Below, in pieces: positions 8,164-16,478 of a stretch of 64,000 nt of DNA. The notes under the pieces are model-generated. The model ran no database searches, was not told the DNA's origin, and was given only the letters and a program-made list of their open reading frames with translations. A program made the position numbers and the translations under genes. Origin of the DNA: Mesobacillus sp. AQ2 (GTDB taxonomy: Bacteria > Bacillota > Bacilli > Bacillales > Cytobacillaceae); the NCBI RefSeq assembly GCF_030122805.1, contig NZ_CP126080.1, positions 2,919,001 to 2,983,000 of the forward strand, written 5' to 3'. Position 1 is the first letter of the stretch; each line of letters starts with the position of its first letter.

Positions 8164-8961
8164 TTAATCTGTTAGCCTCGGTTTGCCAGGATCACAGCCA
8201 GGCTGTTTCATTGCCGTTGCTTCCGCCACTTTCGATAAGTAGTAACACTCTTCCCTAAACATATGGTCAGCCATAAGTGGCGCAAAACTGCCTAAAGCCT
8301 GTTCAGACAACCTAAGTTCTTTTAATTCATCAAGAAATCTCATGAACACCTTAATTTCCATAGAAACCTCATGGTTCATTCTTTCCAGGGCTGGAAAAGA
8401 GGCTAAATTTGTACGCAGATAACCAGTCAGCTCCACAGCTTTCAGGTAAAAATCTTCAAATTGCTTTACAAATTTCTCACTTGTAGCTTTCAAACGTTTT
8501 TCAACCTGGTCAATATTACTTTGGATCGCACCAGCATGACCAGCTGCATCAAGCAGCCAGACCGTATGGTGATGCAGCTCATGAAATACGGGCGGTACCT
8601 CTCCCCTTTTCAGATACTCAAGAACCCTTAGATATTCTTCGACCTCATTTACCATGTGATTGACAAAAGTAGGACCTAAATGGATTTTTACCTTTCCGGT
8701 CAGCATTTTTTCAATGAGCTCTAATTTAAATTTCCTGATTTTCTTCGCTTCTTCATCCGCTCTCATACTCAAATGGATTAAGTCTGTTGTATCCACTCTC
8801 TGCAGCAGCCTATCAAAAGTATTGATGAAATACTTCGAGGAATCAATTTCTTCCTGTTCAATGGGAGCAAGTGCCTCGAACATGAATCTTCCATGATCCC
8901 CAAGAACCTGAAGCCAAAACCGATGCTCAAAAACAGCCGCCTCCTTGAAATCCCGATCCAT
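8164..8961 (-). CDS. DUF2935 family four-helix protein
   Basis: A 265-residue helical protein with two repeats of the DUF2935 hemerythrin-like bundle. The first begins at AAVFEHRFWLQVLGDHGRFM and the second at HHTVWLLDAAGHAGAI, with the end repeating MADHMFREECYYL. Conserved His/Glu residues at equivalent positions suggest metal binding. The start at 8961 is chosen for its GAGGAGGGG site; a further in-frame extension to 9024 has no good site. The function is unknown. It is monocistronic. Confidence 0.8.
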   Translation of the reverse strand: MDRDFKEAAVFEHRFWLQVLGDHGRFMFEALAPIEQEEIDSSKYFINTFDRLLQRVDTTDLIHLSMRADEEAKKIRKFKLELIEKMLTGKVKIHLGPTFVNHMVNEVEEYLRVLEYLKRGEVPPVFHELHHHTVWLLDAAGHAGAIQSNIDQVEKRLKATSEKFVKQFEDFYLKAVELTGYLRTNLASFPALERMNHEVSMEIKVFMRFLDELKELRLSEQALGSFAPLMADHMFREECYYLSKVAEATAMKQPGCDPGKPRLTD

Positions 8962-9052
8962 TCCAGTCCCCTCCTCAAAAATGGTTTCATAAAAGCATAT
9001 CTGTGTCCCATGTAAATTATTCATTCAACTACCCTAAACAAATCACAAATAA

Positions 9053-9085
9053 AAGGCCTGCAGATACTAAAATCTGCAGGCCAAC
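9053..9085 (-). terminator. Terminator of the fru operon
   Basis: The minus strand has GGCCTGCAGAT...ATCTGCAGGCC followed by TTTTATTTG, directly after the fruA stop codon. Confidence 0.85.
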
Positions 9086-9087
9086 TA

Positions 9088-10947
9088 TTATTTTGTTACG
9101 GGCTTTTTCAATAACCCAAGCAAGATTGCTGTGATTGCTGAGCCAATTAAAATCGCGGCCAGGTATAACAACCATCCGCCGTCCACAAGCGGAACTACGA
9201 ACAAACCGCCATGAGGAGCTCTAAGTCCGATATTGAACATCATTGACAATCCGCCGGCTACTGCAGCTCCAGCCATCGCGGATGGAATCACACGAAGCGG
9301 ATCAGCGGCAGCAAATGGGATTGCACCTTCTGTGATGAAGGAAAGTCCCATGATATAATTCGCTTTTCCAGCATCTTGATCTTCTTTTGAGAATTTGTTC
9401 CTAAAGATTGTAGTCGCTAATGCAATTCCTAATGGCGGGACCATGCCAGCAGCCATAATGGCAGCCATTGGCTCATATACCCCGTTCGCAAGCAAGCCTG
9501 TTCCAAAAACATAGGCTGCCTTATTCACTGGTCCGCCCATGTCGAATGCCATCATTAGGCCAAGGACAATTCCAAGCAATACAGCATTGCCTGTCCCTAA
9601 CCCTGACAGCCAGTCTGTAATAGCCTGGTTCAAGGCACCAACCGGTTTATTTACCAGGAATAACATAATGAATCCTGTAAGGGCAATTCCGAACAATGGA
9701 TACAATAGGATTGTTTTAATCCCTTCCAGTGATGCTGGAAGCCCAGCGAATAATTTCTTCAGACCGAGAACGAGATATCCTGCGAGGAATCCAGCTACCA
9801 AACCGCCAAGGAAGCCGCCGCCCCCTGTTGCTGCAAGCACACCGCCAACCATACCAGGAGCAAATCCAGGTCTGTCAGCAATACTTAGAGCAATGAAACC
9901 AGCAAGAATAGGTACCAGCAATCCAAATGCTCCTGCTCCTCCGCCAATATCCATCAGGGCCTTGGCAATTGGATGATAGGATGGATCCTCAGGATTGAAG
10001 GCATTATAGCCAAACATGAAGGAGATCGCGATCAGGATACCGCCTCCGACAACAAATGGAAGCATATTTGAAACACCATTCATCAAATGCTTATAGATTC
10101 CGCCTCGGCTTTCTTTCTTTTCTGCCGGCGCATTGCCTGTCGACTTATAAAGTGGCGCATCCTTCTTAACCGCTTTTTCAATCAGATCTTTTGGTCTGCG
10201 GATTCCGTCGGCAACTGGTACATCGATCAATGGCTTGCCTGTGAACCTTTCCATATCAACTTTTGTATCGGCAGCGATAATGACAGCCTCTGCTCTTTCA
10301 ATGTCTTCCGGCGTCAAGACATTTTTGGCGCCTCCTGACCCATTCGTTTCTACCTTGATGTCTACGCCCATTTCAGCCGCTTTCGCTTTTAACGAATCCG
10401 CTGCCATGTACGTGTGGGCAATCCCCGTTGGGCAAGCAGTAACTGCGACGATGTATTTTTTATTTCCCTCTACAGATTCCTCTTCTTTTTCTTCCTGGTC
10501 ATAACTGTCAATGATACCAATGACTTCATCGGCTGACTGTGCAGCCATCAGCTTCTCACGTGCATCTGCCTTCATTAAGATGGTCGATAGTCGTGCCAGT
10601 GCCTCCAGATGTGTGTTATTTGCACCTTCCGGGGCTGCAATCATGAAAAATAGATGTGCCGGCTGCCCATCAAGAGATTCATAGTCGATCCCTGACTCTG
10701 AGCGGCCAAATACGATGGCAGCGTCTTTCACAACTCGAGTTTTTGCATGTGGTATAGCGATCCCATCCCCAACACCTGTTGTGCTTTGTTTTTCGCGATT
10801 CAAAATAGCTTCCTTGAATATCTCCTGGTCTGAGATTTTACCGGCTGCATCAAGTACCCCGACAAGTTCATTGACAGCATCGTGCTTTGATTTGGCAGTC
10901 ATGGATAAAAGAATAGTTTCTCTTGTCAGCAATTCTGTGATTCTCAT
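9088..10947 (-). CDS. fruA: PTS fructose transporter, EIIABC
   Basis: This membrane permease imports fructose and phosphorylates it to fructose-1-phosphate. The 619 residues hold, in order: EIIA (1-150) with the phospho-His in GIAIPHAKT, EIIB (about 165-265) with the phospho-Cys in VTACPTGIAHT, and EIIC (about 295-615) with GVSNMLPFVVGGG and the FDMGGPVNKAAY and EGAIPFAAADP loops. The ATG at 10945-10947 with a GAGGGGGA site is preferred over an in-frame extension to 11019 that overlaps fruK. It is the last gene of fruR-fruK-fruA. Confidence 0.95.
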   Translation of the reverse strand: MRITELLTRETILLSMTAKSKHDAVNELVGVLDAAGKISDQEIFKEAILNREKQSTTGVGDGIAIPHAKTRVVKDAAIVFGRSESGIDYESLDGQPAHLFFMIAAPEGANNTHLEALARLSTILMKADAREKLMAAQSADEVIGIIDSYDQEEKEEESVEGNKKYIVAVTACPTGIAHTYMAADSLKAKAAEMGVDIKVETNGSGGAKNVLTPEDIERAEAVIIAADTKVDMERFTGKPLIDVPVADGIRRPKDLIEKAVKKDAPLYKSTGNAPAEKKESRGGIYKHLMNGVSNMLPFVVGGGILIAISFMFGYNAFNPEDPSYHPIAKALMDIGGGAGAFGLLVPILAGFIALSIADRPGFAPGMVGGVLAATGGGGFLGGLVAGFLAGYLVLGLKKLFAGLPASLEGIKTILLYPLFGIALTGFIMLFLVNKPVGALNQAITDWLSGLGTGNAVLLGIVLGLMMAFDMGGPVNKAAYVFGTGLLANGVYEPMAAIMAAGMVPPLGIALATTIFRNKFSKEDQDAGKANYIMGLSFITEGAIPFAAADPLRVIPSAMAGAAVAGGLSMMFNIGLRAPHGGLFVVPLVDGGWLLYLAAILIGSAITAILLGLLKKPVTK

Positions 10948-10958
10948 TGTTCTCCCCC

Positions 10959-11873
10959 TCACTGGTATTCGTGAATTTCCACTTCTGGAAGAAGTGTCTC
11001 TATTTTTCCAGGTGTACATAGCCCGATTGAAAAGGCTGTTGCGCTGCCTGATGCCACACTGAAACGGAAAGCCTCTTTGCAGTCACTACTTTTTAAGAAC
11101 TGTGCCATGAAGCCTGCCACCATCGAATCGCCTGCTCCCACAGAGCTTTTGACTTCCCCTTGTGGAACGGTCGCATAAAAGGCTTCTGTTTCACTGATAT
11201 AGACAGCACCCTTTTCAGCAAGAGAAACAATGACGTTTTTTGCTCCTGCCTCTACGAGTTTTTTTCCATATACAATGGCATCCTCCGCTCCTGATATCTC
11301 TCTGTCGAAAAACTGTCCCAATTCGTGATGGTTTGGTTTAATCAGAAAAGGCTTATATTCGAGCACAGTTTTAAGCAAATCACCTTCTGCATCAATGACT
11401 ACTTCTGCCCCGTTTTTTTTACAGATCCGGACGATATCCTGATAAATCGTTTGAGGCATGCTTGATGGAATACTTCCAGCAAGGATCAGATAATCATCTT
11501 TTCCAAGCTGTTGGATTTTTTCTTTCAATAATCCGATTGCAAGAGAGGATATTTCCGGGCCCCTTGCATTGATTTCGGTTTCTTTTCCGGCCTTCAGTTT
11601 GATATTGATCCTTGTATCCCCCTCGACTTTGACAAAACCCGTATAAATGCCCTCCCTATTGAGGAACTCTTCAACGTATTTGCCTGTAAAGCCTCCCAAA
11701 AAGCCAGTTGCTTTGCTCTCGATTCCTAGTGAGCGCAGGACCCTTGAAACATTGATGCCTTTTCCGCCAGGAAGTTTTGTTTCATGGGAAGTTCTATTTA
11801 AAGTTCCAAGTACAATCTCGCCTGCTTCGACGATATAATCGACAGATGGATTAAGTGTCAGCGTATAGATCAT
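10959..11873 (-). CDS. fruK: 1-phosphofructokinase
   Basis: FruK phosphorylates fructose-1-phosphate to fructose-1,6-bisphosphate. The 304-residue PfkB-family protein has the N-terminal TLNPSVDYI and LPGGKGINVSRVL motifs, IKPNHHELG, and the catalytic signature SSVGAGDSMVAGF with the Asp base. Its start overlaps the end of fruR by 4 bases (ATGA). Cytosolic. Confidence 0.95.
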   Translation of the reverse strand: MIYTLTLNPSVDYIVEAGEIVLGTLNRTSHETKLPGGKGINVSRVLRSLGIESKATGFLGGFTGKYVEEFLNREGIYTGFVKVEGDTRINIKLKAGKETEINARGPEISSLAIGLLKEKIQQLGKDDYLILAGSIPSSMPQTIYQDIVRICKKNGAEVVIDAEGDLLKTVLEYKPFLIKPNHHELGQFFDREISGAEDAIVYGKKLVEAGAKNVIVSLAEKGAVYISETEAFYATVPQGEVKSSVGAGDSMVAGFMAQFLKSSDCKEAFRFSVASGSATAFSIGLCTPGKIETLLPEVEIHEYQ

Positions 11874-12622
11874 GGTGTCACAACCTTTATTGAAGTTTTG
11901 CTGGTATATTGTCCTTTTGTCTCTTCCTCAAGAATATTGGTAATAATTCCAGCTTCATGCAAATCGGCTATTTTAGCAAAAGTGATTTCCGAGAATTTAC
12001 TGTCATCTGCCAGTACATATGCTTCACGCGATAATGAAATCGCTTTGGATTTGATCATCGCTTCCTCCTGGTCAGGTGTTGTAAAGCCAGAATGAGGATG
12101 AATGCCATTAACCCCAAGGAAACATTTATCAAAACGGTATTGTTCCAGACTGGCCAATGCTCCTCTTCCAATCACTGCATTTGTCTTTGGCTTCGCATAA
12201 CCTCCGATGACATAGGTTTCAATATTCCTTTCCATCAGGGCCGGCAAATGCATGAATCCGTTGGTAACAACTACTATATCCTTCACAGGCAGGAAAGGGA
12301 TCATTTCCTTGATTGTCGAGCCTGCATCCAGATAAATACTGTCACCTTCTTCTACCAGACTTGCAGCATACTGGGCGATTTGCCTTTTTTCATGAAGGTT
12401 TTTGGAGGATTTCTCATTCATGCTTGGTTCTTGAAGTTTCCCCCTCAGTCTTGCAGCACCTCCATGTACCCTCTTCAGGAATTCACCCTCTTCAAGGACT
12501 GTCAGGTCCCGACGTATAGTGGACTCGGAAGCTTCTGTTATATCAACAAGTTCTTGAATTTTCACGATTGGTTTCTCTTTTATGAGCTGTAATATGAGCT
12601 GGTGGCGCTCAGGTGTTAACAT
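11870..12622 (-). CDS. fruR: DeoR-family repressor of the fructose operon
   Basis: A 250-residue DeoR-type regulator. The N-terminal helix-turn-helix is VKIQELVDITEASESTIRRDLTVLEE, followed by the sugar-phosphate sensor domain (SIYLDAGSTIKEM, VVVTNGF, VIGGYAKPKTNAVIG, CFLGVNGI). It heads its own operon. The operators overlap its promoter, so autorepression relieved by a fructose phosphate is likely (family knowledge plus inference). Its ATG has an AGGAGGAATG context. Confidence 0.92.
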   Translation of the reverse strand: MLTPERHQLILQLIKEKPIVKIQELVDITEASESTIRRDLTVLEEGEFLKRVHGGAARLRGKLQEPSMNEKSSKNLHEKRQIAQYAASLVEEGDSIYLDAGSTIKEMIPFLPVKDIVVVTNGFMHLPALMERNIETYVIGGYAKPKTNAVIGRGALASLEQYRFDKCFLGVNGIHPHSGFTTPDQEEAMIKSKAISLSREAYVLADDSKFSEITFAKIADLHEAGIITNILEEETKGQYTSKTSIKVVTP

Positions 12623-12654
12623 GAGCCATTCCTCCTAAATTGCTTCGTAAGTCC

Positions 12655-12745
12655 ATCATAATGTAATCGATTTCAAAAATCAATCATTTTCTTTCAAAAC
12701 CAATCATAATTGAGCAGTTTCTCAAGATTATTGATTGGTTTTGAA
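12655..12745 (-). promoter_or_regulatory. fruR promoter with three FruR-like operator repeats
   Basis: The promoter on the minus strand is TTGATT (12678-12683), 17 bases, TATGAT (12655-12660). The motif TGATTGRTTTTGAA occurs in the minus orientation at about 12671-12686 and 12692-12706, and in the plus orientation at 12732-12745. The first copy overlaps the -35 box, which suits repression by FruR. Confidence 0.7.
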
Positions 12746-12754
12746 TGTTTTCAT

Positions 12755-12782
12755 AAAAATAACCTCTTTTAAAAGAGGTTAT
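12755..12782 (-). terminator. Terminator after the LysE-like pseudogene
   Basis: AACCTCTTTTAAAAGAGGTT is a perfect palindrome followed by TATTTTTA on the minus strand. Confidence 0.7.
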
Positions 12783-12797
12783 AAACATATTATTTTA

Positions 12798-13172
12798 TTA
12801 AAATAAAGCTTTGATGCCCTGGTAAGCACTGCTGATCGATATGTTGAATCCCGTGAGGAAGCATTTAAATAAAGACTCTCTCCCGCTGCTGAAGGCAAGA
12901 TGGATATCATTTGCCTTCAGCAAGCATTCAATGCCCGAATAAATGAGTACGAAACCGCCAAAAAACCACAGAAATATTTGGATGAGAGGCATGTCCAAAA
13001 AATTCACAAGCCCAAGAATGATAAGAAGAATTAAAATGGCATCAGCAATCATCGATCCTGTACCAACAATCCATGCATGCCAGAACCCAATTTTGATTAC
13101 CTTATCCAGCCTGGCTGAATTCACCGGTCCAATGCCCAAGTTGTCGTCTTCCACCACAAATAAATTATGCAA
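12798..13172 (-). pseudogene. LysE-family exporter remnant with internal deletion
   Basis: The 124-residue frame aligns with the intact LysE protein at 14992-15612: GPVNSARLDKVIKIGFWHAW corresponds to GPVNAAQMDKGIKSGFIQAW. After GFNISIS, where the intact protein reads GFIMSIS, it jumps to YQGIKALF, matching the extreme C-terminal YQALKLF. About 80 residues, covering the later membrane helices, are therefore missing in frame. The N-terminus has also diverged and lost the first hydrophobic helix. It is probably a dead paralogue, though a shortened membrane protein is possible. Confidence 0.7.
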
Positions 13173-13277
13173 ATTTTATATGCGCAGGTTGAAAAATAAT
13201 ACAAATTGCACCAGATTTCCTAAAAATATAAATTGAAATCAATTATTTTTATGATATAATTCTTTTATAACTAATTC

Positions 13278-13361
13278 GCGGGTGTGGCGGAATCGGCAGA
13301 CGCGCTAGATTCAGGTTCTAGTGGTGGCAACACCGTGGAGGTTCAAGTCCTCTCATCCGCA
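13278..13361 (+). tRNA. tRNA-Leu (anticodon CAG)
   Basis: The acceptor stem GCGGGTG pairs with CATCCGC at the end. The anticodon arm CTAGA-TTCAGGT-TCTAG places CAG in the loop. A long variable arm (GTGGTGGCAACACC) and the T-arm GAGGTTCAAGTCCTC complete a class II tRNA. The CCA end is not encoded. A terminator follows. Confidence 0.95.
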
Positions 13362-13365
13362 TACA

Positions 13366-13397
13366 GAAAAGGTGCCTTTTAAGAGGGCACTTTTTTT
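13366..13397 (+). terminator. Terminator after tRNA-Leu
   Basis: AAAGGTGCC...GGGCACTTTTTTT forms a short hairpin with a T-run just downstream of the tRNA. Confidence 0.75.
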
Positions 13398-13480
13398 GTG
13401 ATTTCAACCAGTTTTAAGTAAAGCTCGTTTGTGTGGTATATGATAAAGATTTGATTGACCATCCTGCGGAAGAGGGATCT

Positions 13481-14275
13481 TGACTGCCTTGGCTCCTAAA
13501 CCTTCAAACCTGTCAAAATCATGGGGCCTTCTTGACAGCTTTGGCTCTTCTATCTGCAAACCTGTCAAAATTATGGGGCTTTCTTGACAACTTTAGCCCC
13601 TCTGCCTGCAAACCTGTCAAAATCATGGGGCTTTCTTGACAGCTTTAGCTCCTCTTTCTGCAAACCTGTCAAAATTATGGGGCTTTCTTGACAGCTTTAA
13701 CCCCTCTGCCTGCAAACCTGTCAAAATTATGGGGCTTTCTTGACAGCTTTAACCCCTCTGCCTGCAAACCTGTCAAAATAACGGGGCTTTTTTGACAGCT
13801 ATGGCTTCTCTACCTTCAAACCTGTCAAAATCATGGGACTTTCTTGACAACTTTAGCCCCTCTGCCTGCAAACCTGTCAAAATAACGGGGCTTTTTTGAC
13901 AGCTATGGCTTCTCTACCTTCAAACCTGTCAAAATCATGGGACTTTCTTGACAGCTTTAGCCCCTCTGCCTGCAAACCTGTCAAAATAACGGGGCTTTTT
14001 TGACAGCTATGGCTTCTCTACCTTCAAACCTGTCAAAATCATGGGACTTTCTTGACAGCTTTAGCCCCTCTGCCTGCAAACCTGTCAAAATTTTGGTGCT
14101 TTTTTGACAGCTTTAGATCCTCTGCCTGCAAACCTGTCAAAATCATGGGGCTTTCTTGACAACTTTAGCCCTTCTGCCTGCAAACCTGTCAAAATACTAA
14201 CCCTTTCTTGACAGCTTCACCTTCTCCACCTATAAAACTGTCAAATTAAAAGCGTTTTTCTGGCAGCCTGGGCCA
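13481..14275. repeat. Tandem array of about fifteen 52-bp repeats with inverted arms
   Basis: The arm CCTGTCAAAA recurs at 13509, 13561, 13613, 13665, 13717, 13769, 13821, 13873, 13925, 13977, 14029, 14081, 14133 and 14185, exactly 52 bases apart; a decayed copy lies at 14237 and a half copy at 13481. Each unit contains CTGTCAA, about 15 bases, then TTGACAG (sometimes TTGACAA), so each can form a hairpin. Between 13769 and 14080 a 104-base dimer of two variant units is repeated three times. No reading frame spans the array. It lies between the terminators of the tRNA-Leu and YdjO-like genes. Confidence 0.95.
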
Positions 14276-14334
14276 CTACATCTCAAAATCCTTCTGAATC
14301 AACTATATTATTGAGTTCGCTTCATCTTCCAGAA

Positions 14335-14372
14335 TAAAAAAAACAGCCTGGATGAAACCCAGGCTGTTTGTA
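14335..14372 (-). terminator. Terminator of the ydjO-like gene
   Basis: On the minus strand AACAGCCTGG...CCAGGCTGTT is followed by a T8 run. Confidence 0.85.
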
Positions 14373-14379
14373 CCATTGG

Positions 14380-14586
14380 TTAACCGATCAGATTTTGACT
14401 ATGGTTATTGACCACTTCGAGTACTTTGGTCGTTTCCTCCATATCACTTTTGCAAATCGGGCAAGCGGGGACATTGCTGCTTTTAAAGTTGTCACGAACC
14501 CAGCAATTGCAATCATCAGAAGTACATACCCATATTTTCGTTTCTGCTGTGACGATTTCTTCAGGCGGTTTTCTTCCAAATGCCAA
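14380..14586 (-). CDS. YdjO-like cold-inducible small zinc-ribbon protein
   Basis: About 68 residues, resembling B. subtilis YdjO. The core is IWVCTSDDCNCWVRDNF followed by CPICKSDM, four or more Cys consistent with a zinc ribbon. The TTG at 14584-14586 is preferred because AGGAG lies about 10 bases upstream; a GTG at 14595 is an alternative. The function is unknown; the B. subtilis relative is named as cold-inducible. The 5' leader contains a very stable AU hairpin. Confidence 0.75.
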   Translation of the reverse strand: MAFGRKPPEEIVTAETKIWVCTSDDCNCWVRDNFKSSNVPACPICKSDMEETTKVLEVVNNHSQNLIG

Positions 14587-14706
14587 TTTCCTCACGCTCC
14601 TATCGTTTTAGTCACGGTTTTTTCTCTTAGATGCCTGTTTGCAGGATCCCGAAATTCATCCTGGAACCAACTCCATTCGAGAAAAACCTCATCATCGTTC
14701 GATTGA

Positions 14707-14764
14707 TAAAAAAATTCATTTATTATAAAAAGCCGGCAATTGATACTTTTTATAATAAATGAAT
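14707..14764 (-). repeat. 19-bp perfect inverted repeat with U-run upstream of the ydjO-like gene
   Basis: Arms at 14714-14732 and 14746-14764 are exact reverse complements (ATTCATTTATTATAAAAAG) around a 13-base loop. On the minus strand the hairpin is followed by TTTTTTTA. It could be an intrinsic terminator, an attenuator or a temperature-sensitive leader for the downstream gene. The rest of 14765-14991 is AT-rich and shows no clear gene. Confidence 0.7.
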
Positions 14765-14991
14765 GGTCCGAAAGTTGATATCTATTCCATTTTACCACAC
14801 TTTCTTATTTTTACCAAAAGTGACACCCTGATGTTCCCGAACAACAATAAATAGTATATTCATTTCCCAATTTTTTATTTAGAAAGGCAAAATTTTATTT
14901 GTTTTTTAACAAAAAGGGTTGTACACCATCCTTTGCCTGAATAGAAATAGTACAAGCAAATCATGCCTTGGCTATTGGGGGTTTCTTAAAA

Positions 14992-15612
14992 TTGAGTGTC
15001 TTCCTGGGTTACATTTTCCTTGGTCTGTCACTTGCCGCGCCTATTGGCCCTGTCAATGCGGCACAAATGGACAAAGGGATCAAGAGCGGCTTCATACAGG
15101 CATGGCTTTTTGGCCTTGGTGCCTTGACAGCCGATATTATCTATATGCTTACTGTCTATCTTGGGGTTGTTAAGTATCTTGAAACTCCATTCATGCAGTC
15201 TTTCCTCTGGCTGTTCGGATTCTTTGTCTTGTTGTACACAGGTATCGAGACAATTATCAATTCTGGAAAAATCATGATGGATCATCGAGAAGGAGACTCA
15301 ATTATAAAGTCTTTTTTCTCCGGTTTCATAATGTCAATTTCTAATCCGCTGACCATGTTATTCTGGTTAGGAATTTACGGCTCTGTCCTTGCAAAAACTG
15401 CTTCCTCCTATGGAACCGGTGAACTTGTTATATACAGCTTCGGCATCATTCTCGGACTCCTTATGTGGGATATTGTGATGGCCGCTATTTCTAGCAGCTT
15501 CCGCAAGCTGCTCACATCAAGACTATTGACCTTCATTTCCCTTATATCAGGGGTTTCTCTGATTGGATTTGCATTTTATTTTGGATATCAAGCGCTGAAG
15601 CTGTTTCTGTGA
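14992..15612 (+). CDS. LysE-family amino acid exporter
   Basis: A 207-residue membrane protein with six hydrophobic segments. The LysE/RhtB signature is LSLAAPIGPVNAAQMDKG at the first helix. Later helices include FGLGALTADIIYMLTVYLGV, SISNPLTMLFWLGIYG and LISGVSLIGFAFYFGYQAL. It would export amino acids or related solutes; the substrate is unknown. The TTG at 14992 with GGGGGT upstream gives a typical N-terminus; a TTG at 14968 is possible. A decayed paralogue lies about 2 kb upstream on the other strand. Confidence 0.85.
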   Translation: MSVFLGYIFLGLSLAAPIGPVNAAQMDKGIKSGFIQAWLFGLGALTADIIYMLTVYLGVVKYLETPFMQSFLWLFGFFVLLYTGIETIINSGKIMMDHREGDSIIKSFFSGFIMSISNPLTMLFWLGIYGSVLAKTASSYGTGELVIYSFGIILGLLMWDIVMAAISSSFRKLLTSRLLTFISLISGVSLIGFAFYFGYQALKLFL

Positions 15613-15710
15613 TTTTTTTGATTGGTTGTTCTAAGTGAGGTTTTTCCTTGATTGTTTATGGGGATTTCGATATATAATAGAAAGGACAAAACCAAAAGGA
15701 TGAGACGTAC

Positions 15711-16022
15711 ATGAAGATTACCGGACATACCGTCGAACTCCTCGAAGATCCATTCGGACTTCTGACAGGAGATAGATATGAGTATTTTTTAAATATTGAA
15801 GTGGATGAAGACGATGAGCTTTATACTGATAAAGGGCTGCTTTTGAAGGTCCTGTTTCTCGTGGACGAGAACAACAGCCGAATTCTCCAAAGCTACTTCA
15901 TTGAACAGGAAACTGAAACGGTTCTCGATTTTGAACTTGAGGATGATGAAGCAGAGCTGGTAAAAGCGTATTGTGAACAACACTTACAGGCTGATGAAGA
16001 AACCGAAACCGAACAGGAATAA
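15711..16022 (+). CDS. DUF6509-like small acidic protein
   Basis: A 103-residue acidic cytosolic protein beginning MKITGHTVELLEDPFG, with a GDRYEYFLNIEVDEDDELY strand pattern and an acidic, Glu-rich tail. It resembles the DUF6509 family of Bacillaceae, whose function is unknown. A TATAAT-like -10 lies upstream near 15674. It is monocistronic and followed by a terminator. Confidence 0.7.
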   Translation: MKITGHTVELLEDPFGLLTGDRYEYFLNIEVDEDDELYTDKGLLLKVLFLVDENNSRILQSYFIEQETETVLDFELEDDEAELVKAYCEQHLQADEETETEQE

Positions 16023-16024
16023 AC

Positions 16025-16060
16025 GAAAAGAAGAGCAGGAAAACCCTGCTCTTCTTTTTT
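16025..16060. terminator. Bidirectional terminator
   Basis: AAGAAGAGCAGG...CCTGCTCTTCTT with a T-run lies between convergent genes. Confidence 0.85.
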
Positions 16061-16454
16061 ATACCTCTACTGACTTGCCTTCCTCAAGTATATGAAAAAG
16101 AAGATGGGCAAGGTGCTGAACAGGGCCAAGTTCTCCCTCTTCTTCGTTCAGTTCTTCCGTGAATTCTAGGTCATTCAGGTACAATGCAGAAAATTCATAG
16201 AAATCCTTGAGGTCAAATCCATAGCAATTTGAAGGCTCTTCACTGCCATCCTCATATTGGAGCATTAGATAGGATTCCTCGCCATCCTTATCTTCTGCAT
16301 CAAAGAAAACAAAGAAACCTATATTTGTGTCCAAATCAAAAAGGTGACGTGTGCCCCCTTCAGTCGCTTGGTCGTAATCTTCACTGCTCAATTTTTGGAC
16401 CTTCATCGTTTCTACCTGATCTTCTGCATGAAATTTGACTTCAAATATTTTCAA
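16059..16454 (-). CDS. Hypothetical acidic protein, 131 residues
   Basis: I do not recognise a family. The protein starts MKIFEVKFHAEDQVETMKVQ and is predicted soluble, with strongly acidic stretches (FDAEDKDGEES, ELNEEEGELG). It lacks a signal peptide and membrane helices. It lies 24 bases downstream of the phosphodiesterase gene in the same direction, so the two may be co-transcribed. Its length, codon use and clean terminator support a real gene. Confidence 0.7.
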   Translation of the reverse strand: MKIFEVKFHAEDQVETMKVQKLSSEDYDQATEGGTRHLFDLDTNIGFFVFFDAEDKDGEESYLMLQYEDGSEEPSNCYGFDLKDFYEFSALYLNDLEFTEELNEEEGELGPVQHLAHLLFHILEEGKSVEV

Positions 16455-16478
16455 GAGAAATTACACTCCATTCTGATT

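Noticed and set aside
9539..9976. 145-codon plus-strand frame inside fruA
   Set aside because: It is antisense to the clearly coding EIIC domain and has a Pro/Ala/Arg-rich composition typical of a shadow frame.
13481..14275. CRISPR array
   Set aside because: Units are contiguous and nearly identical over all 52 bases, with no unique spacers and no cas genes nearby.
14592..14798. 68-codon minus-strand frame overlapping the ydjO-like start
   Set aside because: Its only start lies upstream of the perfect 19-bp hairpin and U-run, and it has no convincing ribosome site; the C-terminal part looks protein-like, but I cannot support it.
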